Below, piece after piece: positions 49,039 to 57,199 of a DNA stretch of 64,000 bases. Each line of letters starts with the position of its first letter. Positions within the stretch are counted from its first letter, which is position 1. Both the position numbers and the translations under genes were made by a program. The DNA is taken from the NCBI GenBank assembly GCA_963850205.1, contig CAWKKJ010000002.1, forward strand, positions 1 through 64,000, given 5' to 3'. This DNA comes from JACVRW01 sp963850205 (lineage in GTDB: Bacteria; Actinomycetota; Thermoleophilia; Solirubrobacterales; Thermoleophilaceae). Below the pieces are notes generated by a model, which had not been told where the DNA came from, made no database searches, and saw only the letters and a program-made list of their open reading frames with translations.

Positions 49039-49674
49039 TCAAGCAGAAGGTGCGGGCGCGCCCCGCCCCGCCGACTCGAGGCCGCCGCAGATCGCTTCCA
49101 CGACCAGGCCCTTGGCCCGCTCGTATTCCTCGTCAGTGCGCGGGAGGACCTCGAAGATCCAGCCGGTGAGCAGCTGCTCGATCGCGCCGTAGAAGCACAT
49201 GGCCGCGAACTCGGCCGGGATGTCCGACTTGAACGAGCCCTCCGCCCGGGCCCCTTCGACGATGTCGGCGATGCCGTCGTACGCCTCGCGGATGCGCTCG
49301 AGGTGCAGGCGCCCGAAGGAGTTCGCCGCCCGGGTTACCTCGACGATGATCACCTTCATGAGGTCCGGGTCGTGGCGGTAGGACTCGATGATGAAGCCCG
49401 CGACCCCATGGAGCTTCTCGCGCGCCGGCAGGTCGCGGCTGTCGATCTCCGCGATCGCGTCGAGCATCACCTGCCAGCGCTCGAGGAAGAGGGTGTTGAG
49501 GATCTCCTCCTTCGAGTCGAAGTAGTGGTAGACGAGCCCGTAAGCCACGCCGGCCTCGTCGGCCACGTCGGAGACCCGGCAGTGATGGAAGCCGTCCCGG
49601 GCGAACACGCGCACGGCGGCGTCGAGGATCAGCCTCCGCTTGTCCACCGCCGCCTCCCGGGGCGCGGTGGCCAT
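49039..49674 (-). CDS. TetR/AcrR family transcriptional regulator
   Basis: A 211-residue repressor. The N-terminal TetR helix-turn-helix is clear: RRLILDAAVRVFARDGFHHCRVSDVADEAGVAYGLVYHYFDSKEEILNTLF. The C-terminal ligand domain (IIESYRHDPDLMKVIIVEVTRAA, CFYGAIEQLLTGWIFEVLP) resembles FadR/KstR-like TetR members that respond to acyl-CoAs. The ATG shares one nt with the nitrilase stop. It may control this operon through the palindrome at 50546-50561. Confidence 0.88.
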   Translation of the reverse strand: MATAPREAAVDKRRLILDAAVRVFARDGFHHCRVSDVADEAGVAYGLVYHYFDSKEEILNTLFLERWQVMLDAIAEIDSRDLPAREKLHGVAGFIIESYRHDPDLMKVIIVEVTRAANSFGRLHLERIREAYDGIADIVEGARAEGSFKSDIPAEFAAMCFYGAIEQLLTGWIFEVLPRTDEEYERAKGLVVEAICGGLESAGRGAPAPSA

Positions 49675-50528
49675 CAGCCCCGCGCCTCCTCGAGCTGGGG
49701 CCAGCGGTAGGCCTCCGCCATCCGGTTGGCCAGGCTGGGAAGCTTCTCGCGCACGTCCTTCTGGCGTGCGAGGTCCAGGTCGGCGGCCACGAAGCCCTCT
49801 TCTACCGGCCCCTCGACCGCATCCGCGGCGCGGGCGAGCACCTCGCCCCAGGGGTCGACGATCAGCGAGCCTCCGAACGTCTCCTTGTCCTCCGAATGGG
49901 TCCCGATCTGGTTGGCCGCCACCACGAAGGCCTGGTTCTCGATGGCCCGGGCCCGGATCAGGATCTCCCAGTGCACGGCGCCGGTGACCTTGGTGAAGGC
50001 GGCGGGGATCGTCACGACGAGCGCTCCCTGCACCGCCAGGATCCGGTACAGCTCGGGGAAGCGCAGGTCGTAGCAGACGGTGAGGCCCAGCGGGAGACCG
50101 GCCTCGGTCTCGGACAGCACGATCTCGCTCCCCGGCTCCTCGGCGTCGGACTCGCGGTAGACCCGGCCGCCCACCTCGACGTCGAACATGTGGATCTTGC
50201 GGTAGACCGCCCGCAGCTCGCCGTCGGGGCCCACGTGGACGCTGGTGTTCGAGAGCTTGTCCCGCCCCTCGCGGCGCTCGGTGATCGACCCGGCCACCAG
50301 ATCGATGCCCAGCTCCCGCGCGGTCTCGCGAGCCCATCCGATGCTGCGCCCCTCGAGCGTCTCGGCCCCGCTCAGGTAATCCTCGGACCCGCCGATCAGG
50401 TTGAACTTCTCGGGTAGGAGCACGAGCCCCGCGCCGTCGGCGGCGGCTGCGCGGGTGAGCCGGTCCGCGGTCTCGAGGTTGCGGTCCTTGTCGGTGTTCG
50501 CGTTGAGTTGGACGGCGGCTGCGCGCAA
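49674..50528 (-). CDS. Carbon-nitrogen hydrolase (nitrilase superfamily, Nit2-like)
   Basis: A 284-residue amidase with the Glu-Lys-Cys triad: LLPEKFN (Glu), YRKIHMFDVEV (Lys) and LTVCYDLRFPELYR (Cys). These segments are those of the Nit1/Nit2 omega-amidase and deaminated-glutathione amidase group. SLIVDPWGEVLARA supports it. The start is TTG 50528 after GGGGGGAG; a GTG/ATG extension upstream is not protein-like. It is the first gene of a two-gene operon with the TetR regulator. Confidence 0.88.
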   Translation of the reverse strand: MRAAAVQLNANTDKDRNLETADRLTRAAAADGAGLVLLPEKFNLIGGSEDYLSGAETLEGRSIGWARETARELGIDLVAGSITERREGRDKLSNTSVHVGPDGELRAVYRKIHMFDVEVGGRVYRESDAEEPGSEIVLSETEAGLPLGLTVCYDLRFPELYRILAVQGALVVTIPAAFTKVTGAVHWEILIRARAIENQAFVVAANQIGTHSEDKETFGGSLIVDPWGEVLARAADAVEGPVEEGFVAADLDLARQKDVREKLPSLANRMAEAYRWPQLEEARG

Positions 50529-50545
50529 GGCTCTCCCCCCTCGCG

Positions 50546-50561
50546 TTGACTGACCAGTCAA
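50546..50561. promoter_or_regulatory. Palindromic TetR-type operator
   Basis: TTGACTGACCAGTCAA is a 6-4-6 inverted repeat, with an overlapping shorter palindrome ACTGACCAGT. It lies 17 nt upstream of the nitrilase TTG and 20 nt upstream of the divergent DUF2804-like gene. Its length and form fit a TetR dimer site, most likely for the TetR protein of this operon. Confidence 0.6.
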
Positions 50562-50580
50562 TCTGCAGTGTACTGCGCCG

Positions 50581-51387
50581 GTGGAAGCGCTTCCCGTGCG
50601 TGGCCGGCAGGTGCGTGAGCTGGCGCTGGCGCTGCCCCCCGCCCGCATGCCGCCCCTGCGGGCCCTCCGGCCGCTGAAACGCTGGCGCTACGTCGCCGTC
50701 TACCGGGCCGACCTGATGCTGTGCGTGGGCCACGCCCGGGTGGCCGGGATCCCGCAGCGGTGGTGGGCGGTGGCCGAGCCCGACGGCCGGCTGCACCAGG
50801 GCTCGCGCGGGGTCGAGCTGGCCCCAGGTCGCGCGCGCGTGCGCGAGGGGGAGGCCGAGATCGAGCTGGAGCTCGACGAGGGCGAGGGGGTGGAGGTGGT
50901 CTCCCGTCACGGCCGCTCCTACATCTGGACGAGAAAGCAGGCGGGCGTGGCTGTCCAGGCCCGGGTCGCGGTCGCCGGCCGGCACTGGGAGCTGGCCGGC
51001 GACGAGGGCTTCATCGACGACTCCGCCGGCTACCACGCGCGGCGCACGCGCTGGCGCTGGTCGGCCGGGGTGGGCCGGGGCGACAGCGGCGAGCGGCTGG
51101 CCTGGAACCTGGTGGAGGGGCTGCACGACGCTCCCGAGGCCAGCGAACGGACGGTGTGGGTGGACGGGCGGCCGCGCGAGGCCGAGCCGCAGCGCTTCGC
51201 CGCCGATCTGTCCGCGGTGGGGGGCCTGGCCTTCCGGGCCTGGAGCGAGCGGCGCGAGCGGACCAACCGGCTGCTCGTCCGCAGCGACTACCGCCAGCCC
51301 TTCGGCGCCTTCTCGGGGGAGCTGCCTGGAGGGATACGCCTGGCGGCGGGGTACGGTGTCATGGAATGGCACGACGTCCTGTGGTGA
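50581..51387 (+). CDS. DUF2804-like protein
   Basis: A 268-residue protein I match to DUF2804 by eye: LRPLKRWRYVAVYRADLMLCVGHARV, YIWTRKQAG, FIDDSAGYHARRTRWRWSAGVG, AWNLVEGLHDAP and NRLLVRSDYRQPFGAFSGELPGGI. The family has no known function. The start is GTG 50581, directly beside the TetR operator, so it may share control with the divergent nitrilase operon. Its end overlaps the first CapA-like gene by 22 nt. Confidence 0.7.
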   Translation: MEALPVRGRQVRELALALPPARMPPLRALRPLKRWRYVAVYRADLMLCVGHARVAGIPQRWWAVAEPDGRLHQGSRGVELAPGRARVREGEAEIELELDEGEGVEVVSRHGRSYIWTRKQAGVAVQARVAVAGRHWELAGDEGFIDDSAGYHARRTRWRWSAGVGRGDSGERLAWNLVEGLHDAPEASERTVWVDGRPREAEPQRFAADLSAVGGLAFRAWSERRERTNRLLVRSDYRQPFGAFSGELPGGIRLAAGYGVMEWHDVLW

Positions 51388-52532
51388 CGCCCGGGCGGCG
51401 CTCGGCGGGGATCTACTGGCGCCGGCGGCTCGCGGCCCTGGCCGCGCTGGCGCTCGCCCTGCTCGCCGTGGTGCTGGTCGTCCGGGGCCTCGCCGGCGGC
51501 GGCGACGGAAGCGGCGGGGGCGGCGGTTCGGACGAGAACGCCGAGGACGAGGACGCGCCCGAGCAGCCCACCGTGCGCTTCACCGTCGCCGCCAGCGGCG
51601 ACCTGCTGATCCACGGCCCCGTCTTCTACCGGGCGCTCGAGTACGGCGGCGGGACCCGCTACGACTTCCGGCCGATGATGACCGACGTGCGCCGCATCGT
51701 CCGCCAGGCCGATCTCGGCATCTGCCACCTCGAGGTGCCGCTCACCGGGGGCACGCCGACCGGCTACCCGGCCTTCCAGGCCCCGGCGTCGCTCGCCGAC
51801 ACCATCAAGTGGACGGGCTGGGATGCCTGCAGCACGGCCTCCAACCACTCGCAGGACGCCGGGCCGGACGGCGTTCCTTACACGATCCGCCAGCTCGAGC
51901 GGCGGGGGATCAAGCACTCGGGGACCAACACGTCCGCTGACGCCCCGCGCGCCGCCGTCATGCGCGTGAAGGGCGTGGAGGTGGCCCTGCTGGCCTACCT
52001 CTCCGACGAGGTCCCCGGGATCCCACCGCCCCCGAACGAGTGGACTCTGAACTGGGCCGAGGCCGACCGCATCCTGGCCGACGCCAAGGCCGCCAAGCGT
52101 GCCGGCGCGGAGGCCGTGATCGTGAGCCTGCACTGGGGAGTCGAATACCAGGCCGCCCCGAGCACGCGCCAGCTCGAGCTGGCCCGCCGCCTGACCAAGT
52201 CGCCCGACGTGACCGCGATCATCGGCCAGCACGCCCACGTGGTGCAGCCCATACGGCGGCTGAACGACAAACCAGTCGTCTTCGGAGAGGGGAACCTGGT
52301 CTCCAACCAGACGGTCGCCTGCTGCCCGGCCGAGTCGCAGGACGGCCTGATCGCGCTGCTCGACTTCCGCTCGGGCCCAGAAGGCACCCGGGTGACGAAG
52401 GTGCGCTACGTGCCCACCTGGGTCCAGCAGCCCGAGTACCGCGTGGTGCCCGCGCCCGCCGAGTCCTATCAGCGGACGGTCGCCACGGTCGGGCGGCGGC
52501 CGGGGATCTCGCCCGAGGGCGAGGGCGGCTAG
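51366..52532 (+). CDS. CapA family metallophosphatase-like protein 1
   Basis: A 388-residue CapA (poly-gamma-glutamate synthesis) family protein. A membrane anchor (LAALAALALALLAVVLVVRG, residues about 22-41) and a Gly/Asp-rich linker lead to the metallophosphatase domain: AASGDLLIHGPVF, ICHLEVPLTGG, CSTASNHSQDAG, IVSLHWGVEY and IIGQHAHVVQPIRR. FGEGNLVSNQ follows. The catalytic domain should lie outside the membrane. ATG 51366 overlaps the DUF2804-like end. A second copy follows at once. Confidence 0.85.
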   Translation: MARRPVVTPGRRSAGIYWRRRLAALAALALALLAVVLVVRGLAGGGDGSGGGGGSDENAEDEDAPEQPTVRFTVAASGDLLIHGPVFYRALEYGGGTRYDFRPMMTDVRRIVRQADLGICHLEVPLTGGTPTGYPAFQAPASLADTIKWTGWDACSTASNHSQDAGPDGVPYTIRQLERRGIKHSGTNTSADAPRAAVMRVKGVEVALLAYLSDEVPGIPPPPNEWTLNWAEADRILADAKAAKRAGAEAVIVSLHWGVEYQAAPSTRQLELARRLTKSPDVTAIIGQHAHVVQPIRRLNDKPVVFGEGNLVSNQTVACCPAESQDGLIALLDFRSGPEGTRVTKVRYVPTWVQQPEYRVVPAPAESYQRTVATVGRRPGISPEGEGG

Positions 52533-52541
52533 GGGGCCGGG

Positions 52542-53585
52542 TTGCTCGCCACCGTCGCTGCCGTGCTGGCCGTCGCCGCCGGCCTCCAGGGGGGCGGGAG
52601 CCCCGCGCCCGCTCCCGCCGCCGAGCCCGTTCGGCTGACCATCGCCGCCAGCGGCGACCTCCTGGTGCACTCGCCGGTCTTCGACCGCGCGCTGGCCAAC
52701 GGCGGGGGCGGGCGCTACGACTTCGCGCCCATGTTCGAGGGTGTCCGGCGCTGGATCGAGGGGTCCGACCTGGCCCTCTGCCACGTGGAGACGCCGCTGG
52801 TGGGTGGCCCACCCGCCGGCTACCCGCTCTTCCGCACCCCGCCCGCCCTGGCCCGGGCGATCCGCTCCACCGGCTGGGACGCCTGCAGCACCGCCTCCAA
52901 CCACTCGCTCGACGTGGGCCAGTCCGGGATCAATTCGACCGTTCGCGCCCTGCGCCGCGCGGGCGTGGCCTACGAGGGCACCGCGCGCTCTCCGCGTGGG
53001 GCCCGGCGTTTTCCGATCCTCGAGGTCAAGGGCGTGCGCGTCGCGCTGCTGAGCTACACCGCGGTCTCCAACGGCCAGTCCGTGCCCCACCCGTGGTCGG
53101 TCAACTTCGCCTCCGCGCGCCGCATCCTGGCGGACGCCCGCGCCGCCCGGGCGGCGGGCGCGAACGCCGTGCTGGTGAACCTGCACTGGGGCGCCGAGTA
53201 TCAGCACGCCATCACGCCCGACCAGCGCGCCCTGGCCCGCCGGCTCACCCGCTCGCCCGCGATCACCGCCATCGTGGGCCAGCACGCCCACGTGGTCCAG
53301 CCGATCCGGCGGGTCAACGGCAAGATCGTCGTCTTCGGCGAGGGCAACCTGGTCTCCAACCAGGACTCGGGCTGCTGCCCGGCGGCCTCCCAGGACGGGC
53401 TGATCGCGCTGCTGGAGCTGGAGTACGAGCAGGGCACCGCCCGCGTCGCGAACGCGAGCTACGTGCCGGTGTGGGTCCGGCGACCCGACTACGCCGTGGT
53501 GCCGGCCCCGCCCTACTCATGGCGCCGCACAGTCGGGGTGGTGGGCCGCCGGAGCTGGCTGCGCCCGGTGCCCTCGGCGCCCTGA
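52542..53585 (+). CDS. CapA family metallophosphatase-like protein 2 (tandem paralogue)
   Basis: A 347-residue paralogue of the preceding gene: AASGDLLVHSPVF, LCHVETPLVGG, CSTASNHSLDVG, LVNLHWGAEYQ, VGQHAHVVQPIRRVNG and FGEGNLVSNQ. A short hydrophobic leader (LATVAAVLAVAAG) acts as signal or anchor. The start is TTG 52542, 9 nt after the first copy. The two are similar throughout, so the pair arose by tandem duplication. No pgsB/capB or pgsC partner is nearby, so a role in polyglutamate synthesis is not supported. Confidence 0.85.
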   Translation: MLATVAAVLAVAAGLQGGGSPAPAPAAEPVRLTIAASGDLLVHSPVFDRALANGGGGRYDFAPMFEGVRRWIEGSDLALCHVETPLVGGPPAGYPLFRTPPALARAIRSTGWDACSTASNHSLDVGQSGINSTVRALRRAGVAYEGTARSPRGARRFPILEVKGVRVALLSYTAVSNGQSVPHPWSVNFASARRILADARAARAAGANAVLVNLHWGAEYQHAITPDQRALARRLTRSPAITAIVGQHAHVVQPIRRVNGKIVVFGEGNLVSNQDSGCCPAASQDGLIALLELEYEQGTARVANASYVPVWVRRPDYAVVPAPPYSWRRTVGVVGRRSWLRPVPSAP

Positions 53586-53652
53586 TGCGCCAACCGCTAC
53601 GGCGGACCGCCACGTACACGCTGCGACCCGATCCAAACCGGAGGTTCGCAGC

Positions 53653-54702
53653 ATGAAGTCACGAAAAATCGCGGTGGCACTGGTCGCCGCGGGAGCGCTC
53701 GCCGCCGTGAGCGCCCCCACAGCAATGGCCCAGAGCGGCAACACCGTTGAGCTCAGGAAGGCGGGCGTCACCCGCCTCACCCTCGCTTCAAGCGCAGCCG
53801 ACGCGCTCGGCTCGCTGGGTGTGTCGCTCGCCCCGATCCGGCCGTCCAAGGTCGGACACAGCGGGGCGATCCGCTTCCCCATCACCAGCGGAGCGATCGA
53901 TCCCAGCACCGCTGCGGGCGTGATCAACCACTCGGGTGGCCTGCGCCTGTCAGCCGGTGGGACGGTTGTCCGCCTTCGTAATTTCCGCATCCGGGGCGCG
54001 ACGCTCTCGGCCGCGGTGGGAGGCGATCGGGTGCCGATCATCAGGCTCGGCCTCGGCAACGCCAGAATCACCCGCCCGGGGCTCGGCACCAGGGTGTCGA
54101 ACGTGGCCGTCCGCCTCAACGCGACCGGGGCGGGCGCGCTGAACGACGCCTTCGGGACCAACGCGCTCAGGGCGGGCTTCCGCCTGGGCACGGCCGTGGT
54201 GGACGCCAAGCCGAGGCAGCTGATCCTGGAGAGCGGTAACACCACGCTCACCCCGGACGCCGGCACTGTCGGCGTGCTCACCGGCGCCGGCATCACGCCG
54301 AGCCTGGTGCCTCCGGCGGCCGCCAACACCGCGGGGAACTTCGCGTTCCCGATCACCAAGTCGAGGGTGCGGGTGAACCTCACCCGCGGGACGATCAAGC
54401 ACACCGGCGGCATCCGGCTCACGCAGGGCGCCACGGTGGCCGACCTGACCAACTTCGACATCAAGCTGGGCGCGGAGCCCACGCTTGCTGCGAACGTGAC
54501 CGGTCTGCCGGACAAGGTCGACATCCTGAACCTCGACCTCAGTGACGCGAGGACGCGCGTGCGCGGCCTGCGCGTCAGGGTCAGCGGGGTGGTGGCCAAC
54601 ATCAACGAGGCGGCCTCCGACACGCTCAGCACCGTGTTCGGGATCCCCGCGACCGAGGGTGCCACGCTCGGCACCGCGGTCGTGGCCGCGAGGGTGCGTT
54701 AG
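53653..54702 (+). CDS. Secreted protein with two internal repeats, function unknown
   Basis: A 349-residue exported protein: the Sec signal peptide (MKSRKIAVALVAAGALAAVSAPTAMAQ) is cleaved near residue 27. Two similar beta-rich halves of about 166 residues follow. Both share a GAIRFPIT or GNFAFPIT strand, a INHSGGLRLSAGG or IKHTGGIRLTQGA turn, a FRIRG or FDIKL strand and a RLGTAVV or TLGTAVV end. It ends before a strong terminator. I do not recognise the fold, although the HSGGL/HTGGI turns recall secreted actinobacterial beta-proteins. It is probably a surface or extracellular protein. Confidence 0.7.
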   Translation: MKSRKIAVALVAAGALAAVSAPTAMAQSGNTVELRKAGVTRLTLASSAADALGSLGVSLAPIRPSKVGHSGAIRFPITSGAIDPSTAAGVINHSGGLRLSAGGTVVRLRNFRIRGATLSAAVGGDRVPIIRLGLGNARITRPGLGTRVSNVAVRLNATGAGALNDAFGTNALRAGFRLGTAVVDAKPRQLILESGNTTLTPDAGTVGVLTGAGITPSLVPPAAANTAGNFAFPITKSRVRVNLTRGTIKHTGGIRLTQGATVADLTNFDIKLGAEPTLAANVTGLPDKVDILNLDLSDARTRVRGLRVRVSGVVANINEAASDTLSTVFGIPATEGATLGTAVVAARVR

Positions 54703-54740
54703 GCAGGGACCTGCCGTAACCGACTCGGGGTACGAGTCGA

Positions 54741-54768
54741 GCCGGGGGCGGCGCAAGCCGCCCCCGGC
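54741..54768 (+). terminator. Strong terminator hairpin
   Basis: A perfect 12-bp GC stem (GCCGGGGGCGGC and its complement) closes a GCAA tetraloop 38 nt after the secreted-protein stop. A second perfect 6-bp hairpin (CGACTC/GAGTCG) lies just before it at 54721-54739. Confidence 0.75.
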
Positions 54769-54780
54769 GCTCGTTCTACG

Positions 54781-55287
54781 GTGTGGTGGGTGATCCGCCC
54801 TGAAACGGCCGCGGACCGGGATGCCATCAGGCGGGTCAACGAGCTCGCCTTCCCCGGCCGCGAAGAAGCCGACCTGGTCGACGCGCTTCGCGGTTCGGAG
54901 GCCTGGCTGCCCGAGTTCTCGCTTGTCGCCGAGGACGACGGCGGAATCGTCGGCCACGCCCTGTTCAGCGTCGTGGCGCTCGACTCCGGACCGGAGCTGC
55001 TCTCGCTCGGCCCGATGGCGGTAGTACCGGACCGCCAGCGTGCCGGGATCGGGACGAAGCTCGTGCGACGAGGCCTGGAGCTGGCGAAGGGGACGGACTA
55101 CCCGCTGGTGGTGGTCCTCGGCCATCCCGGGTTCTACCCGCGTTTCGGCTTCCTGGCGGCGCGGCCGCAGGGCATCGAAACCCCGTACGAGGCGCCCGAC
55201 GACGCCTGGATGGCGCTGCCGCTTCCCGGCTACGAGCGGCAGGTGCGGGGCACCGTGCGCTACCCGCCGGCCTGGGGATCCGTTTAG
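54781..55287 (+). CDS. GNAT family N-acetyltransferase
   Basis: A 168-residue acetyl-CoA-dependent acetyltransferase of the YhbS-like group. VIRPETAADRDAIRRVNELAF is the N-terminal helix, LGPMAVVPDRQRAGIGTKLVRRGLELA holds the acetyl-CoA motif (Q/R-x-x-G-x-G), and VVVLGHPGFYPRFGFLAARPQGI is typical of the end. The start is GTG 54781, 13 nt after the terminator. It is convergent with the MerR gene (4-nt overlap). Confidence 0.85.
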   Translation: MWWVIRPETAADRDAIRRVNELAFPGREEADLVDALRGSEAWLPEFSLVAEDDGGIVGHALFSVVALDSGPELLSLGPMAVVPDRQRAGIGTKLVRRGLELAKGTDYPLVVVLGHPGFYPRFGFLAARPQGIETPYEAPDDAWMALPLPGYERQVRGTVRYPPAWGSV

Positions 55288-55979
55288 CCTCGCGCCGCCC
55301 GCTGGCGGCGCAGCTCGGCCACCAGCAGCTTCTGGTGCAGCGCGGCCAGCAGCTCGTTCAACGGCTCCGCGCCGGCGGCGATGAGGTCCGCCGCGTCGTC
55401 CGGGTCGAGCTCGCCGGCCAGGCGGTCCATCAGCACCCGGACCTCCTCCTTGACCAGCTCCTCCATCGCCCGCTTGTAGCGCAGCGTGTCGTAGACGGTG
55501 AAGCCGATGCGCTCGTCGTAGCCGCCGGCGCGAAAGCGGCCGATGGCCTCCACGATCTCCACGTCGCGCGGGCCGTAGCCGCGGCTGGTGGGGCTCAGCA
55601 CCTCCAGTTCGGCCAGCCGGTCGAGCACCTCCTGAGGCACCTCGTACCGGCGCTTCAGCTCGGCCGCCGACACCCGGGCCCGCTCGCCGGCCACCGCCCG
55701 CTCGAGGATCCGGTCCTCCAGGTCCACCAGGGCGCGCGTTCGTTCCGGATCGTCGTCCAGCATCGAGCGGATCACCTTCAGCGGCATGAAGCGCTCCTCC
55801 TGGAGCTGCTTGATCAGCCGGATCCGCTCCACGAACTCGGGCGGGTAGTAGGCCATGTTGCGCGAGGTCTTGACCGGCTCCGGCAACAGCCCCTCGCGCA
55901 GGTAGTGCTTGATGGTGCCCGCGCTCACCCCGCTGGCCTCGGCCAGCTCCTTCATCTTCAGCAGTCCGTTCTCGGTCAT
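55284..55979 (-). CDS. MerR family transcriptional regulator
   Basis: A 231-residue regulator. The MerR helix-turn-helix is LLKMKELAEASGVSAGTIKHYLREGLLPEPVKTSRNMAYYPPEFVERI, and the helical arm PLKVIRSMLDDDPE follows. The C-terminal half is helical and lacks the Cys ligands of metal sensors. The ATG overlaps the CoA-transferase stop by 4 nt. It is the last gene of the CaiB-BKACE operon and likely controls it. Confidence 0.85.
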   Translation of the reverse strand: MTENGLLKMKELAEASGVSAGTIKHYLREGLLPEPVKTSRNMAYYPPEFVERIRLIKQLQEERFMPLKVIRSMLDDDPERTRALVDLEDRILERAVAGERARVSAAELKRRYEVPQEVLDRLAELEVLSPTSRGYGPRDVEIVEAIGRFRAGGYDERIGFTVYDTLRYKRAMEELVKEEVRVLMDRLAGELDPDDAADLIAAGAEPLNELLAALHQKLLVAELRRQRAARG

Positions 55980-57199
55980 GCCCGGAACGAGCCCTGGACG
56001 CCCTGCGCGGGTCCGGCCACAGCGCCAGCCTCCTCCAGCGCGACAACGTCCTTCTCGGGGTACCCCAGCGCGGCCAGCACCTCGAAGGTGTGCTGGCCCA
56101 GCGCCGGCCCCGGACCGGCCGGCGCGCCGGGCGTCCGCGACAGCTTCACGGGAACCCCGAGCAGCTTCACCCCGTCGGTGCCCGGCTGCTCGAGCTCCAC
56201 CACCATCTCGCGGGCCCGGACCAGCTCGGAGTCGAGCGCCTCGTCCAGGCCGAGCACCGGCTCGAGGCAGCAGTCGTGGCGCTCGGCGAAGTCGTGCCAG
56301 TCGGAGCGGGTGCGCTCGGCGAAGATCGCCTCCACCTCGGCGTGGGCGTCGGAGCCGGGCGGGTCGAACTGGCGCTCGATCAGGTCCTCGCGCTCCACGC
56401 CGCGGCACCAGGCCTGCCAGAACTTGGGCTCCAGCGCGCCCAGGGTCACCCAGCCGTCACGGCAGGCGTAGGGCCGGTAGCAGAGAAAGCGGCCCGCGAG
56501 CTCGAGCTCCCCGCGCCGGGGAACGCTGCCCTCGCACAGGTACTTCGCCGCCACCAGCGCCAGCCAGGAGAGCGAGCCGTCGAACATCGACACGTCCACG
56601 AGTTGGCCCTCGCCGGAGCGCTCGCGCTCGCGCAGGGCGGCCAGAATCCCCACGGCGCCCATCAGGGCGCCGCCGCCCAGGTCGGCGATCTGGCCGGCCG
56701 ACTGGACCGGCGGGCCGTCCGCGTCGCCGGTGAGGCCCAGCAGGCCGTTGAGCCCCAGGTAGTTCATGTCGTGACCGGACCGGGCCGTGTAGGGACCGTC
56801 CTGGCCGTAGCCGCTGATCGCGCAGTACACGAGCCCCGGGTTCTCGTCTGTGAGGCGCTCGTAGCCCACGCCCAGGCGCTCCATCACGCCGGGCCGAAAC
56901 GACTCCAGCAGCACGTCGTGCTCTCTCACCAGCCGCAGCAGCACCTCGCGGCCCCGGTCCTCCTTGAGGTTCAGCCGGATCGAGCGCTTGCCGCGGTTGA
57001 GCGCCAGGAACAGCGCCGACTTGGCCGAGTCCTCGGCTCCCTCGTGGTAGGGGGGTGACCAGCGCACGTAGTCGCCCATGCCGGTGTCCTCGACCTTGAG
57101 CACGTCGGCTCCGAGGTCGGCCAACAGCAGCGAGCAGAACCCGCCCGGCAGCAGCCGGGACAGGTCGAGCACGCGCAGGCCGGCCAGGGCGCCGCTCAT
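55976..57199 (-). CDS. CaiB/BaiF family CoA transferase, alpha-methylacyl-CoA-racemase-like
   Basis: A 407-residue family III CoA-transferase-fold protein. GLRVLDLSRLLPGGFCSLLLADLGADVLKVED and NLKEDRGREVLLRLV are family-wide. Residues His143 (SGHDMNYLGLNG), Asp173 (GQIADLGGGALMG) and Glu257 (LGALEPKFWQAW) match in context and spacing the His/Asp/Glu set of alpha-methylacyl-CoA racemase. A racemase is thus more likely than a formyl- or carnitine-type transferase. The ATG overlaps the BKACE stop by 4 nt. Confidence 0.85.
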   Translation of the reverse strand: MSGALAGLRVLDLSRLLPGGFCSLLLADLGADVLKVEDTGMGDYVRWSPPYHEGAEDSAKSALFLALNRGKRSIRLNLKEDRGREVLLRLVREHDVLLESFRPGVMERLGVGYERLTDENPGLVYCAISGYGQDGPYTARSGHDMNYLGLNGLLGLTGDADGPPVQSAGQIADLGGGALMGAVGILAALRERERSGEGQLVDVSMFDGSLSWLALVAAKYLCEGSVPRRGELELAGRFLCYRPYACRDGWVTLGALEPKFWQAWCRGVEREDLIERQFDPPGSDAHAEVEAIFAERTRSDWHDFAERHDCCLEPVLGLDEALDSELVRAREMVVELEQPGTDGVKLLGVPVKLSRTPGAPAGPGPALGQHTFEVLAALGYPEKDVVALEEAGAVAGPAQGVQGSFRA

